From NCBI RefSeq assembly GCF_001905095.1, contig NZ_LWLS01000138.1, positions 1 through 64,000 on the forward strand: DNA of 64,000 nucleotides. Direction: 5' to 3'. The notes beneath the pieces are model-generated. The model worked only from the letters and a program-made list of their open reading frames with translations, was not told the DNA's origin and did not search any database. Origin of the DNA: Micromonospora sp. CB01531. GTDB lineage: Bacteria > Actinomycetota > Actinomycetes > Mycobacteriales > Micromonosporaceae. Position numbers and translations under genes: made by a program. This document shows positions 7,820 through 16,772 of the stretch, piece after piece (positions within the stretch are counted from its first letter, which is position 1; each line of letters starts with the position of its first letter).

Positions 7820-9820
7820 TCAGCGGTCCGGCTTGAAGTTCTTGGTGATCACGTCCCAGCTGGCCAGGTTGGCCGCCCAGTCCTGCTCCGGCGCCTCCCA
7901 CCGGAGCGCGTAGCCCCGATTGCTGGCCGTGGCCACACCCCGGTTACGCACGTGGATGCGCGCGCCGTCCCGGGTCTCCAGCCAGTCCCAGTCGGCGCAG
8001 GTGCGGTAATAGCCGTCACAGCGCTTGATGTCCAGGTACTGGTAGTTGTTGACGTAGTTCTTGCGCGCCGGCTCCTTCGACTTCCAGTCGGCGTACGCGT
8101 CCTTCTCGGGCCGGTCGGTCCACTGGATGAACAGCTCCCGCAGACCGTTGGGCTCGGTGATGGTGACCGAGCCGGAGCGGGCGCTGGCGTGCCAGCCGTC
8201 CGGAATCGGCACCTGGAAGCCGTTCGGGCCCTTGTAGTAGTGCCAGCCGGCAGGCAGGGTGCCGGCGGAGGCCGAGGGAGTTACGGACGGGGTTGGGCTG
8301 GGGGCGGCGCTGCTCGGCGCGGCCGAGGTCGGCGCGGCGCTGCTCGTTGACGGCGCCGAGGCGCCGGTGGTGGCAGCGCTCGGCTGGCCTCCGTCACCGC
8401 CGTCGTCGCCGCTGTTGAGCAGTGGCACGGCCACCGCGAGGCCGATCAGCAGCACCGCGACCAGCGCACCGATCAGCAGGTTGCGGCGGTTGCGCTCCGG
8501 CTTCGTACCCGGGACGACCGCGGCCCGACCGGTCGACGGCGCCGGACTCACCGGCGCCGCCAGAATCGAGGTCGGATTCTTCGGCGGGGCCGGCGGCTCC
8601 GCCCGGTCGTCGGCGACAGGCTCGCCGTCCACCTGCGTCTCGTCGAGGGCCGGATCGGTTCCGTCCACCCGGGTCTCGCCGGCGGCCGGATCCGGCCCGT
8701 CCACCCTCGTCTCGTCGAGGGCGGGCCCGGGCGTGGGATCGAGCTTCGCGGTCGGCTCGGCGACCGGCGGGGTCAGCTTCGCGGTGGCCGCCTCCGCGCC
8801 GCCGGAAACCTTCGCGGTGGCGGCGGCCGCGCCCGCGGCAGCGGCCGAGCCCAGGTTGGGCTTGCGCGGGGCCGGGGTGGACGACCGTTCGGCGCGGCCG
8901 TCGACCGGACGCGGCCCCGGGACCAGCGGCGGGCGCGGCTCGCGCGGACCGTTCGGCCCGGGCCGGCGTACGCCGTCCAGCAGCGAGATGCTCTTCGCAC
9001 GCCGCCCGGCCGCCTTGCGGAGCAGGCGCTCCGCCACCTCGGCGGTGATCCGCTCGGCCGGGTCCTTGCGCAGCAGGCCCTGCAGGACCGGCTTGAGCGG
9101 CCCGGCGTTCTTCGGCGGCGGCAACGGCTCGGTGGCGAGCGCGGCCAGGGTGGCGATCGCGGACGGCCGGGCGTACGGCGACTTGCCCTCGACCGCCGCG
9201 TAGAGGGTCGCGCCCAGCGACCAGAGGTCGGCCTCCGGCCCCGCGGTGCCGTCCCGCGCCCGCTCCGGCGCGATGTACGCGGGCGAACCGAGCACCATGC
9301 CGGTGCGGGTCACGTTCGGGTCGCCGGGGATCGTGGCCAGGCCGAAGTCGGTGAGCACCACCCGGCCGTCGTCGCCGAGCAGCACGTTGCCCGGCTTGAC
9401 GTCGCGGTGCATGATGCCGGCCTTGTGCGCGGCCTTCAGCGCGCCCAGCACCCCGAGGCCGATCTGGACGGCCTTGGCCGTGGACACCGGACCGTCCTCG
9501 GCGATGGTGTCCTGCAACGATCTGGACGGCACGTACTCCATGACGATCCACGGGTCGCCGTCGGTGCGCAGCACGTCGAAGATGCGGACCACGTTGATGT
9601 TGTTGAGCCGGGCGATCGCCCGCGCCTCCCGCAGCGAGCGTTCCCGCATCTCGCGGCGCTCCTCCGGGGTGAGGCTCGGCGGCGGGACGAGCTCCTTGAT
9701 GGCCACGTCCCGGTGCAGCACCTCGTCACGCGCCTTCCACACCCGACCCATGCCGCCCTGGCCGAGCGGCGACATGAGCCGATACCGGTCAGCAACGAGT
9801 TGGGGAAGCGCGTCAGACAT
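7820..9820 (-). CDS. Membrane Ser/Thr protein kinase, PknB-like
   Basis: A 666-residue transmembrane kinase. The kinase domain is about residues 10-275: Gly-loop LGQGGMGRV (19-27), Lys42, HRD with Asp140, DFG with Asp158, and activation loop VTRTGMVLGSPAYIAPE. A long disordered Ala/Pro linker (275-445) carries three TAK(V/L) motifs and three ET(R/Q)VDG motifs. One membrane segment follows (about 447-468), then a Ser/Thr/Pro-rich spacer and an outer domain of about 130 residues with three Cys. No PASTA repeats are present. The outer domain resembles that of the kinase at 43315 (WEAPEQDW, FKP ending), suggesting one paralogous family. The ligand is unknown. Confidence 0.93.
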   Translation of the reverse strand: MSDALPQLVADRYRLMSPLGQGGMGRVWKARDEVLHRDVAIKELVPPPSLTPEERREMRERSLREARAIARLNNINVVRIFDVLRTDGDPWIVMEYVPSRSLQDTIAEDGPVSTAKAVQIGLGVLGALKAAHKAGIMHRDVKPGNVLLGDDGRVVLTDFGLATIPGDPNVTRTGMVLGSPAYIAPERARDGTAGPEADLWSLGATLYAAVEGKSPYARPSAIATLAALATEPLPPPKNAGPLKPVLQGLLRKDPAERITAEVAERLLRKAAGRRAKSISLLDGVRRPGPNGPREPRPPLVPGPRPVDGRAERSSTPAPRKPNLGSAAAAGAAAATAKVSGGAEAATAKLTPPVAEPTAKLDPTPGPALDETRVDGPDPAAGETRVDGTDPALDETQVDGEPVADDRAEPPAPPKNPTSILAAPVSPAPSTGRAAVVPGTKPERNRRNLLIGALVAVLLIGLAVAVPLLNSGDDGGDGGQPSAATTGASAPSTSSAAPTSAAPSSAAPSPTPSVTPSASAGTLPAGWHYYKGPNGFQVPIPDGWHASARSGSVTITEPNGLRELFIQWTDRPEKDAYADWKSKEPARKNYVNNYQYLDIKRCDGYYRTCADWDWLETRDGARIHVRNRGVATASNRGYALRWEAPEQDWAANLASWDVITKNFKPDR

Positions 9821-9911
9821 CGCTGAGACGGTACCCGGCTGCTCCGACGGTCACACCCCCGGCACGCCACTGTGCGACGAAGGTCAAGTTCTCGACGCGT
9901 ACCCTTGGGCC

Positions 9912-10124
9912 ATGTCTGCCGAAGAGCCGCTGTTCCGGATCGTCCGCGGGGTGCCCACCGCCGAGGAACTGGCCGCCCTGGTCGGGGCGCTCGTGGTCCG
10001 GACCCGGCCGGCCGCCGCCCCCGCCCCGGCCGCGGTGTCGCAGTGGACGCGCAGCGCCCGTCCGGCGGGTGCCGCGCTCGTCGCGGGCCCGGGCGCGTGG
10101 CGCGTCTCCGGCCTCCCCCGCTGA
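9912..10124 (+). CDS. accE: Acyl-CoA carboxylase epsilon subunit
   Basis: A 70-residue protein matching the small actinobacterial epsilon subunit: LFRIVRGVPTAEELAALVGAL at the N-terminus, an Ala/Pro linker, and a Trp-containing segment with SQWTRSAR, then a Trp-Arg end. Epsilon stabilises alpha-beta assembly and raises activity. The ATG at 9912 has no good ribosome site. A possible -10 hexamer TACCCT at 9900-9905 would place the transcript start at the ATG (leaderless). In related genomes accE directly follows the beta gene; here about 9.7 kb of other genes separate it from the beta gene at 1-250. Confidence 0.85.
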   Translation: MSAEEPLFRIVRGVPTAEELAALVGALVVRTRPAAAPAPAAVSQWTRSARPAGAALVAGPGAWRVSGLPR

Positions 10125-10224
10125 CACTTCCCCGGGTACGACCAGGCGGGCGGGACTGCCGAGATCCATGGTGAGCCATTAATCTCACTCAGGGAGACGG
10201 TGCGGTGACAGGCAGGGAGGGTCG

Positions 10225-10677
10225 ATGATCCCCGAGGAGAGCCAGCCAGCGGGTTGGCTGCGTGGCTACGGCGGCATCGAGGCGGACATCCGGCAGATGC
10301 GCGAGTTCGCCGACCGTCTCCAGGACGAGGTCGTCCGCAACTACGCCCCACACCTGTCGTACATCGCCGACGACATGAAGGCGGCCGTCCCCAACCCCGC
10401 CGACGCCTTCATCGAGCTGGTGCAGTTCCTCCAGGCGCACCACGAGACGCAGACGGCGACCGCCGAAGTGGTCTGGGGCCTGGTGCCCGCCACCGGCCAC
10501 CTGGCCGGCGCCGCACACCTGATCGCCACCAGGTACGCGGACTCCGACGCGTTCTCGTCCGCCCGGGTCGCGGACGTGCAGGAGGCCCTCGCCCGCTCCG
10601 CCGGCGGCGGGAGCCGCCCGCTGCCGACGCTCACCGATCCCACGGCCGATGACGACCGGCCGGTGGTGCTGCCGTGA
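10225..10677 (+). CDS. Small helical protein of a type VII secretion-like unit
   Basis: A 150-residue protein predicted to be mostly helical, with YGGIEADIRQMREFADRL near the start and a helical run to about residue 130. Its size and position (ahead of a longer helical, Pro/Gly-tailed protein and a mycosin) recall WXG100/ESX-type substrates, but no clear WxG motif is seen, so the family is not certain. The ATG at 10225 has a GGGAGG site. Its end overlaps the next start (GTGA at 10674-10677), showing translational coupling. Confidence 0.7.
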   Translation: MIPEESQPAGWLRGYGGIEADIRQMREFADRLQDEVVRNYAPHLSYIADDMKAAVPNPADAFIELVQFLQAHHETQTATAEVVWGLVPATGHLAGAAHLIATRYADSDAFSSARVADVQEALARSAGGGSRPLPTLTDPTADDDRPVVLP

Positions 10678-12059
10678 TCGAACGGGGCGGCGGGCGCACC
10701 TCCGGGCTCACCGACTGGCACCTGATGGACGTGCTCAGCATGTGGGCGTGCCTACAGGACCAGGACACCAGCGGGCAGTGGAAGCAGGTCGCCGGTTGGC
10801 GCAAGGTCGGCGACCTCGCCCTGGCCCACCTGGGGCGGTTGCAGGAATACCGCCGCGGCCTCGCCGAGGCATGGCCGCCGGACACCAACGCCGCCGCGCA
10901 CGCGTACCTCGGCGAACTGGACCAGCTGATCGACAAGGTGCAGCGCACCCACGACGCCGCCGCCGCGAACTACGACGCGCTCGCCGCCGCCACCCGCGCC
11001 ATCGGCAGCACCCGGGCCGAACTCAAGCCGCTCTACGACGAGTACGCGGCCAAGCTCCAGCAGAAGCAGGCGTACGAGGCGACACTCGCCGACCCGAAGG
11101 CCGTGGCCGGCAGCCGCCTGCCACAGCAGCCGCCGGTCACGGACGCGGACCTGGAACGGCTGAACGTGCAGGCGCGGGGGTTGATGACGGGGTTGAGCGG
11201 CGAACTCCAACAAGCCCAAGTAATGCTCCGCCAACCCCCACCACGTACGTGGCCAAGCATCGATCATTCAGCAGGGCCATCAGAGCCTTCAGCGCAGCCT
11301 CCTGTCATCCCCCCGGTGGTGCCTGTGCCTATCGCAGCCTCCAGGACTGCAGGTCGCGTTAACCCGCGAACGCCGGGAGGGCAGCCCGTATCGACTCCTG
11401 CCGCACCCGGCATCGGTCCCATCCTTGGCGAGGCAGGAGCAGGGCTAGCACCGGCTAACCCAGGCGCAGCCCCTCTCATACCGTCAACAGAGCCGTCTCA
11501 GCCAAGCGTCGGCGCCCCACCATCCCCTCCAACGTTCCCAGGTTCCCCAGGCCGCCCGACGTCGCCAAGCCAATTCCGCGAACTGAGTGGGCCCATGAGC
11601 CGGCCAACTGCAGAAAGCGCGAGGGGCCTCACCTCTGCCAGCCCGGTTAAGGGCCTACCGCCTGGTGGACTGATCGGCGGCGCGCCTGGGAACAACCTTG
11701 GCCACCCAGGAGCGGCTGTGCCTCCGCGTCGTACAAATCCGGTTGGCGGAGTCATCGGTGGCGGCGGCGCAGGGACCGCGCCGTCAGGTGCTGCTGGTTC
11801 CCGCCCAGGCGCAGGGAGAGCTTCGCAACTTGCTGGACCGCATGGCATCACTCCCATCGGGGGATCGCCCGGCTCAGTTAATACGGGAGGTGGTGGCACT
11901 CCCACTCGTTTGCCGCAGGGATCTCGCGGGGACGGTTGCCCTCGACCATGGGATCCAGATAATCCATGGGAGACCGACGAAGGGGTACCGCCCGTCGTTC
12001 GCCCACCGGATGACAAGGGCCCCATCGATCCCGGTCCGGCCATCGGGTTTGATAGGTGA
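10674..12059 (+). CDS. Helical protein with long Pro/Gly/Ser tail, type VII secretion-like partner
   Basis: A 461-residue protein in two parts. Residues 1-190 are helical with Trp-rich DWHLMDVLSMWACLQD and a likely coiled coil around AKLQQKQAYEATLADPKA. Residues 195-461 are disordered and rich in Pro, Gly and Ser, like the tails of PPE-type or ESX-associated proteins. It overlaps its neighbours at both ends (GTGA at 10674 and at 12056), so three genes form one operon ending in the mycosin. From about 11230 the third codon position turns clearly less GC-rich than in surrounding genes. Function inferred only from context. Confidence 0.72.
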   Translation: MIERGGGRTSGLTDWHLMDVLSMWACLQDQDTSGQWKQVAGWRKVGDLALAHLGRLQEYRRGLAEAWPPDTNAAAHAYLGELDQLIDKVQRTHDAAAANYDALAAATRAIGSTRAELKPLYDEYAAKLQQKQAYEATLADPKAVAGSRLPQQPPVTDADLERLNVQARGLMTGLSGELQQAQVMLRQPPPRTWPSIDHSAGPSEPSAQPPVIPPVVPVPIAASRTAGRVNPRTPGGQPVSTPAAPGIGPILGEAGAGLAPANPGAAPLIPSTEPSQPSVGAPPSPPTFPGSPGRPTSPSQFRELSGPMSRPTAESARGLTSASPVKGLPPGGLIGGAPGNNLGHPGAAVPPRRTNPVGGVIGGGGAGTAPSGAAGSRPGAGRASQLAGPHGITPIGGSPGSVNTGGGGTPTRLPQGSRGDGCPRPWDPDNPWETDEGVPPVVRPPDDKGPIDPGPAIGFDR

Positions 12060-13202
12060 AGGGTCCCAGAGCCCAGGCCGCCGCCGTATCAGCTATGTGT
12101 GCAATAGCGCTTACCTCGACGCCGCCCGCCTTCGCGGCTCCCTCATCGCCTGACACTGCAACGGTTCGGCAGAATCAATGGCATCTGCGCTACTTGAAAG
12201 CAGAGGAGGCACAGAAAATAAGCCGAGGGGCCGGCGTCACTGTAGCTGTTCCCAACACAGGTGTGGCACCCCACCCAGACCTACAAAGGAACTTGCTTGT
12301 GGGCGTGGAAACCACAGCAGGCAGTGCAGGTGATGGGCGTACGGACTCCGACGGCCATGGAACTGGCATGGCAGGCCTCATCGCTGCGCATGGCCAAAAC
12401 GGCAATGCCGGCGCCTTGGGGGTAGCACCCGAGGCCAAGATACTTCCAATCCGCGGAAAACACTCGAGTGAAGGCAGAGATACAGAAGACCTAGCAGCAG
12501 GCATCGAATTCGCCACAGCTCAAGGGGCGGATGTAATCAGCATTTCCGCCGTTGCAGGCGCAACCATCCGTCTACAACGAGCAATAAGGGGCGGCCCTGC
12601 AAGCAAACATTGTAGTTGTCGCTGGCGCAGGAAACTTCCCCGCCGATCTCAACGTCGGCTGCCCAGCTAGCGAGCCGGGCGTTATTGCCGTCGGGGGCGT
12701 CGACAGGAAGGGGAACCATGCGGCCATCTCGGTCACTGGTCCACAGATCGACGTGGCGGCCCCGGCGGAGGACATCTACAGCACCAGCGTCAACGGCACG
12801 TATCGCGTGGGGACTGGCACTTCTGATGCAACAGCGATCGTTGCCGGGGCCGCTGCGCTCATCCGGTCCAAGTACCCCAACCTCCCCGCTGAGGAGATCG
12901 CGCACCGGCTGACCGCCACCGCGATCGACGAGGGGCCGCCCAGCCGGGACGACGAGTACGGCTACGGCGTCATCGACCTGGTCGCGGCGCTCACGGCGGA
13001 CGTACCCCCGCTGGGTTTCGGGTCGGCGGCGGCGACCGCGCCCGTTCCGACCGGGGCGGCACCGGAGGATGAGGGCGGGGACGGCGGCGCGACCGCGCGT
13101 GGCCTGGCGACGCTGGGCGTCCTGCTGGAGGCGGGCGGTGGCTATCTGGTGTGGCGGCGGCGCCGACGTGCCGACGACCCGCCGCCGCGGATCAGCCGGT
13201 AG
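12056..13202 (+). pseudogene. Mycosin-type (MycP) subtilase, frameshifted and lacking the catalytic Asp
   Basis: Translation in two frames gives a full S8 protease: signal peptide (1-28), VAVPNTGVAPHPDL, His101 in DGHGTGMAG, then after a +1 slip at the GGGG run 12588-12591 the second frame gives VVVAGAGN (oxyanion Asn), GTSDATAIVAGAAAL (catalytic Ser) and a C-terminal hydrophobic segment with Arg tail. Mycosins are the membrane-anchored proteases of type VII secretion. The Asp of the usual IDTG motif is Asn here (codon AAC at 12254). Either lesion alone would abolish normal activity. The frame slip could be a sequencing error in a homopolymer; the Asn cannot be explained that way. Confidence 0.85.
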
Positions 13203-13224
13203 CGTCGCTCACGTGTCGACCTCC

Positions 13225-13869
13225 ATGCCGCTGCGCCTCATACTCGCCTCGCAGAGCCCCGCCCGCCGCAAGCTGCTCCAGGCTGCCGGGATCGAACCCG
13301 ACGTGCTGGTCAGCGGCGTTGACGAGTCACAGGTGGTCAGCGACCGAGCGGAGGAGCTGTGCCTGGAGTTGGCCCGGCTGAAGGCGCAGGCGGTGCTGGG
13401 CCGACTACGCGTCACGCCGGATGAGCGGACGCTGGTGCTCGGCTGCGACTCGGTGCTGGCGTTCGACGGGGAGATTCTGGGCAAGCCGGCGGACGCGGCG
13501 GACGCCACCCGCCGCTGGCAGCGGATGCGCGGGCATAGCGGGGTCCTGCACACCGGGCACTGCCTGATCGATGTGCGCCACGAGTCGCGGGCGGAGGCGG
13601 TCGCGTCCACCACGGTGCATTTTGCGAACATCAGCGACGAGGAGATCGCCGCGTACGTGGCGACGGGCGAGCCGCTGGCGGTGGCCGGGGCGTTCACCAT
13701 CGACGGGCTGGGCGGCGCGTTCCTGACCGGCATCGAGGGCGACCCGGGCACGGTGGTGGGGCTGAGCCTGCCGCTGCTGCGCAGTCTGCTCGGCGAGCTG
13801 GAGCTGAGTGTCACCGAGCTGTGGACGAAGGTCGCGCCTGGCGGCCAGGAGATCGAGCATCTCGGCTAA
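13225..13869 (+). CDS. maf: Maf family nucleotide pyrophosphatase
   Basis: A protein of about 214 residues with the Maf signature LILASQSPARRKLL at the N-terminus, the central GCDSVLAFDGEILGKP segment with catalytic Asp, and the late GAFTIDGLGG and DPGTVVGLSLPLL motifs. Maf proteins hydrolyse non-canonical or selected nucleoside triphosphates to monophosphates. The ATG at 13225 places the family motif right at the start; an in-frame GTG at 13213 is possible. In actinobacteria maf is commonly found close to the acyl-CoA carboxylase genes, matching accE upstream and the alpha subunit downstream. Confidence 0.93.
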   Translation: MPLRLILASQSPARRKLLQAAGIEPDVLVSGVDESQVVSDRAEELCLELARLKAQAVLGRLRVTPDERTLVLGCDSVLAFDGEILGKPADAADATRRWQRMRGHSGVLHTGHCLIDVRHESRAEAVASTTVHFANISDEEIAAYVATGEPLAVAGAFTIDGLGGAFLTGIEGDPGTVVGLSLPLLRSLLGELELSVTELWTKVAPGGQEIEHLG

Positions 13870-13878
13870 CGTCCGGTC

Positions 13879-14532
13879 ATGACCACCAAACCGCTGCCGC
13901 TCACTCCGGAACTGCACGCGTACCTCGTCGCGCACGGGTCGGCGCCGGACGAGATCGTCCATGAACTGACCGAGGAGACCCGGGCCGCCCTGCCGGAGCA
14001 GGCCGGCATGCAGGTCGCACCGGAGCAGGCCGCGTTCCTGACCTTCCTCACCCGACTGCTCGACGTGCGGCAGGCGGTGGAGGTGGGCACGTTCACCGGG
14101 CTGTCCGCGCTGGCGATTGCCCGCGGGCTCGCCGATGGCGGTCGGCTGACCTGCTTCGACATCTCCGAGGAGTACACCGGCATCGCCCGGCGGTACTGGG
14201 CGCGGGCCGGTGTGCAGGACCGGATCGACCTGCGGATCGGCCCGGCCGCAGACCGGCTGCGGGAGTTGCCCCAGGAGCGGCATCTCGACCTCGCGTTCAT
14301 CGACGCGGACAAGGTCGGCTATCCGGTGTACTGGGACGAGTTGGTGCCCCGGATGCGGGCGGGCGGGGTCATCGCGGTGGACAACACGCTGCGCGGCGGC
14401 CGGGTGCTCGCCCCGGAGAATGCCGACGATCGGGCCATCGCCGCATTCAACGACGAGATTCTGGCCGACGTCCGCGTCGACGTGGTCATGCTGCCCATCG
14501 CCGACGGCGTCAGCCTTGCCCACGTGCGCTGA
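13879..14532 (+). CDS. SAM-dependent O-methyltransferase (family 3)
   Basis: A 217-residue class I methyltransferase of the caffeoyl-CoA/catechol OMT type. The SAM-binding motif is VEVGTFTGLSALAIA (about residues 71-85), followed by CFDISEEY and the metal-binding region LAFIDADKVGYPVYWDEL and GGVIAVDNTLRGGRV. Metal-dependent enzymes of this family methylate catechol-like hydroxyls; the substrate is unknown. It begins 10 nt after maf, so the two are likely co-transcribed. A repeat-rich palindrome follows before the convergent MFS gene. Confidence 0.92.
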   Translation: MTTKPLPLTPELHAYLVAHGSAPDEIVHELTEETRAALPEQAGMQVAPEQAAFLTFLTRLLDVRQAVEVGTFTGLSALAIARGLADGGRLTCFDISEEYTGIARRYWARAGVQDRIDLRIGPAADRLRELPQERHLDLAFIDADKVGYPVYWDELVPRMRAGGVIAVDNTLRGGRVLAPENADDRAIAAFNDEILADVRVDVVMLPIADGVSLAHVR

Positions 14533-14547
14533 GCTGACCAACTCGGG

Positions 14548-14597
14548 TTGCGGCATCTTGCGGCATCGCCGCAATGGGACGCCGCAACATGCCGCAA
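14548..14597. terminator. Tandem and inverted GCCGCAA repeats between convergent genes
   Basis: Two direct copies of TTGCGGCATC (14548-14557 and 14558-14567) are followed by inverted copies GCCGCAA (14568-14574, 14581-14587, 14591-14597). They can fold in several registers. The location between the methyltransferase and the convergent MFS gene suggests a bidirectional terminator. Confidence 0.5.
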
Positions 14598-14627
14598 CGC
14601 GAGCCGATCAAGAGGGACGCGAGTCGG

Positions 14628-15935
14628 TCAAGAGGCGGCGGCGAGCGGCTGGGGGGTGGCGGCTGGGGCGCGCAGCGCTCGGCCGAGCCGCAGGGTGAGC
14701 AGCACGGCGGCGGCGATGAAGCCGGGCAGCAGCAGGAAGGCCAGGTGCGGTCCGATGCCGTCGGCCACCCAGCCGAGGGCGACCGGCGCGATCCCGAAGC
14801 CCACCCCCATCGAGTACGACGACCAGCCGGCCGCCTTGTCCGCGCCCGGCCCGGCGGCGGCGAGGGCGATGGAGAGCGCCAGCGGGTAGTGCAGGGCGTT
14901 GCCCAGCCCGAGCACGATCAGGCCGGTGACCGCCAGCCAGCCGACCGGCGCGGACCAGAAGACGAGGAACCCGACCAGGGAGACGGTCAGCGCGGCGAGC
15001 AGCAGCGGCACCGGCGGCCAGCGCAGCGCGAACCGGCCGCCGACCACCCGGCCGACGAACATCCCGCAGACGATCGCGGCGACGGCCGCCGAGGCGCCGC
15101 CGGCGCCGAGCCCGGCATGGGTACGGAGCACGTCGGCGGTCCAGAGCGACAGGCACACCTCGATCGAGCCGGTGACCGACATGAGCACCCAGGCGATCCA
15201 GTAGGCCCGGGGCAGCCGGTGCGCCGCCCGGTCATCGGCACGCCCGTCCGGTGCGGCGGGAGCCGGGGCGACCAGCGCAGGATCGGCCGCCAAGGAGGGC
15301 ACGACCGGGTCGGCGGCGGCCGGGGTGGTCACGCCGACCGGGCCGGCGGCAGCCGCGGCAGCGGGAGTGCCCTTCGGCAGGCGTACCCGGAAGGTCAGGG
15401 CGGCGAGGGCGACCAGCGCGATCAGCCCGACCTCGACGGCCAGCACCGGCCGCCAGCCCAGATTGGCGTTCACGGTGAGGCCGATGACCAGCGGGGCGAG
15501 GATGCCCATGCCGGCGCCGACGGCGTTGGCCTCGGTGAGCGCGGCGGGCGCGGCCGGCCCGTAGTGGGCGGTGAGCAGCACGCTGACCCCGCTGATCACC
15601 ATCATGCCGAAGGTCGCGATCACCGCGACGGCGGCGATGGTAGCCGGCAGTGGGCGCAGCAGCCCGAGGGCGGTGACGCCGACGGCCACGCCGGCGAGGC
15701 CGAGCCAGGTGGCCGGGCCGCGGCCGAGGCGGCGGGCGGCCGGTGCGAAGAGTGCCCCGCCGAGGATCGCGCCGACGGCGATGCCGGTGCTGTGCAGGCC
15801 GGCGACGGCGGCGCTGGTGCCCTGTTCGTCGCGGAGCAGCGGCACGACCGGGCCGAAGCCGTAGAGGAAGAAGCCCCAGAGCCCCAGCTGGGCATAGGTC
15901 AACCAGGTCGTCTTGTCACGGCTGAGGTGGGGCAC
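14628..15935 (-). CDS. MFS transporter
   Basis: A membrane protein of about 435 residues with around 12 hydrophobic segments in two halves, split by a loop rich in Ala, Pro and Asp (about residues 215-255). The N-terminal part (WLTYAQLGLWGFFLYGFGPV, then LLRDEQGTSAAVAGLHSTG) resembles drug/sugar MFS carriers. GTG starts at 15935 or 15944 are both possible; the first fits the family start better. The substrate cannot be read. It is monocistronic and convergent to the methyltransferase gene. Confidence 0.85.
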   Translation of the reverse strand: MPHLSRDKTTWLTYAQLGLWGFFLYGFGPVVPLLRDEQGTSAAVAGLHSTGIAVGAILGGALFAPAARRLGRGPATWLGLAGVAVGVTALGLLRPLPATIAAVAVIATFGMMVISGVSVLLTAHYGPAAPAALTEANAVGAGMGILAPLVIGLTVNANLGWRPVLAVEVGLIALVALAALTFRVRLPKGTPAAAAAAGPVGVTTPAAADPVVPSLAADPALVAPAPAAPDGRADDRAAHRLPRAYWIAWVLMSVTGSIEVCLSLWTADVLRTHAGLGAGGASAAVAAIVCGMFVGRVVGGRFALRWPPVPLLLAALTVSLVGFLVFWSAPVGWLAVTGLIVLGLGNALHYPLALSIALAAAGPGADKAAGWSSYSMGVGFGIAPVALGWVADGIGPHLAFLLLPGFIAAAVLLTLRLGRALRAPAATPQPLAAAS

Positions 15936-15998
15936 TGGCCTCACGCTACGCGCGTCGGGCCGGCGCCCCACCTCTGATGAGAGGCAGCTCTCGTCGGG

Positions 15999-16754
15999 TC
16001 AGCGGACGCTGCGGGCGAACTGCCGCGCGGCCCAGACCACCCCGGCGACGGCGAGCACCGCGATGATCGTCAGCCCCTGCCAGACCTTGTCGTTGCTCAG
16101 GTCACCGGCGAAGAGCGCGCGGACTCCGTCGACCGCCCAGGAGAACGGGTTCCAGTTGGCGATGCCCTGGAGCCAGCCGGGGGCCAGAGCGAGCGGCAGC
16201 AGGATGCCGGAGAGCAGCAGTACCGGCTGGGCGACGGTGTTCATCAGTGGGGCGAGCGCGTCCTCGCTCTTGACCTTGAGCGCGACGCCGTAGGAGACGG
16301 CCGAGGTCATCAGCGCGATCAGGGCCAGCATCAGGTACGCCAGCAGCAGGTAGCCGATGAAGACGCGCAGGTCGAACAGGAGCGCCAGGAGCGTGATGAT
16401 GATCGCCTGCGCGATCAGCGAGACCACGTCCCGCAGCGAACGGCCGAGCAGCAGGGCGAGCCGGCTGACCGGGGTGACCCGGGACCGTTCGATGACCCCG
16501 GCGCGCAGCTCGGCGATCAGGCCGAAGCCCTGGAACAGGCCACCGAAGATGGCGAGCAGCACCAGCAGGCCGGGGACGAAGATCTTGTACGCCGCGGCCT
16601 GGGTCGGCGCGTTCAGCGCCGCCTTGAGCAGCGGGGCGAAGAGCAGCAGGTACATCACCGGCTGGAAGACGCCGACGAAGAGCCAGACCGGGTTGCGGAG
16701 CAGCAGCTGGAACTGGCGCTGGAAGATCAGCCAGGTGTCGCGGGCGAATTTCAT
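15999..16754 (-). CDS. ABC-2 type transporter permease (DrrB-like)
   Basis: A 251-residue permease with six hydrophobic segments and the ABC-2 pattern: N-terminal amphipathic FARDTWLIFQRQFQLLLRNP, then GLLVLLAIFGGLFQGFGLIA and the conserved ERSRVTPVSRLALLLGR loop. It pairs with the ATPase gene immediately upstream (18-nt gap). DrrAB-type pumps export hydrophobic compounds, often the host's own antibiotics or lipids; the substrate here is unknown. A PadR repressor gene lies upstream on the same strand. Confidence 0.92.
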   Translation of the reverse strand: MKFARDTWLIFQRQFQLLLRNPVWLFVGVFQPVMYLLLFAPLLKAALNAPTQAAAYKIFVPGLLVLLAIFGGLFQGFGLIAELRAGVIERSRVTPVSRLALLLGRSLRDVVSLIAQAIIITLLALLFDLRVFIGYLLLAYLMLALIALMTSAVSYGVALKVKSEDALAPLMNTVAQPVLLLSGILLPLALAPGWLQGIANWNPFSWAVDGVRALFAGDLSNDKVWQGLTIIAVLAVAGVVWAARQFARSVR

Positions 16755-16772
16755 GACAGCTTCTCCGGTTGG

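Noticed and set aside
12753..13202. A separate gene for the mycosin C-terminal half
   Set aside because: It begins inside the protease domain; it is the continuation of the frameshifted mycosin.
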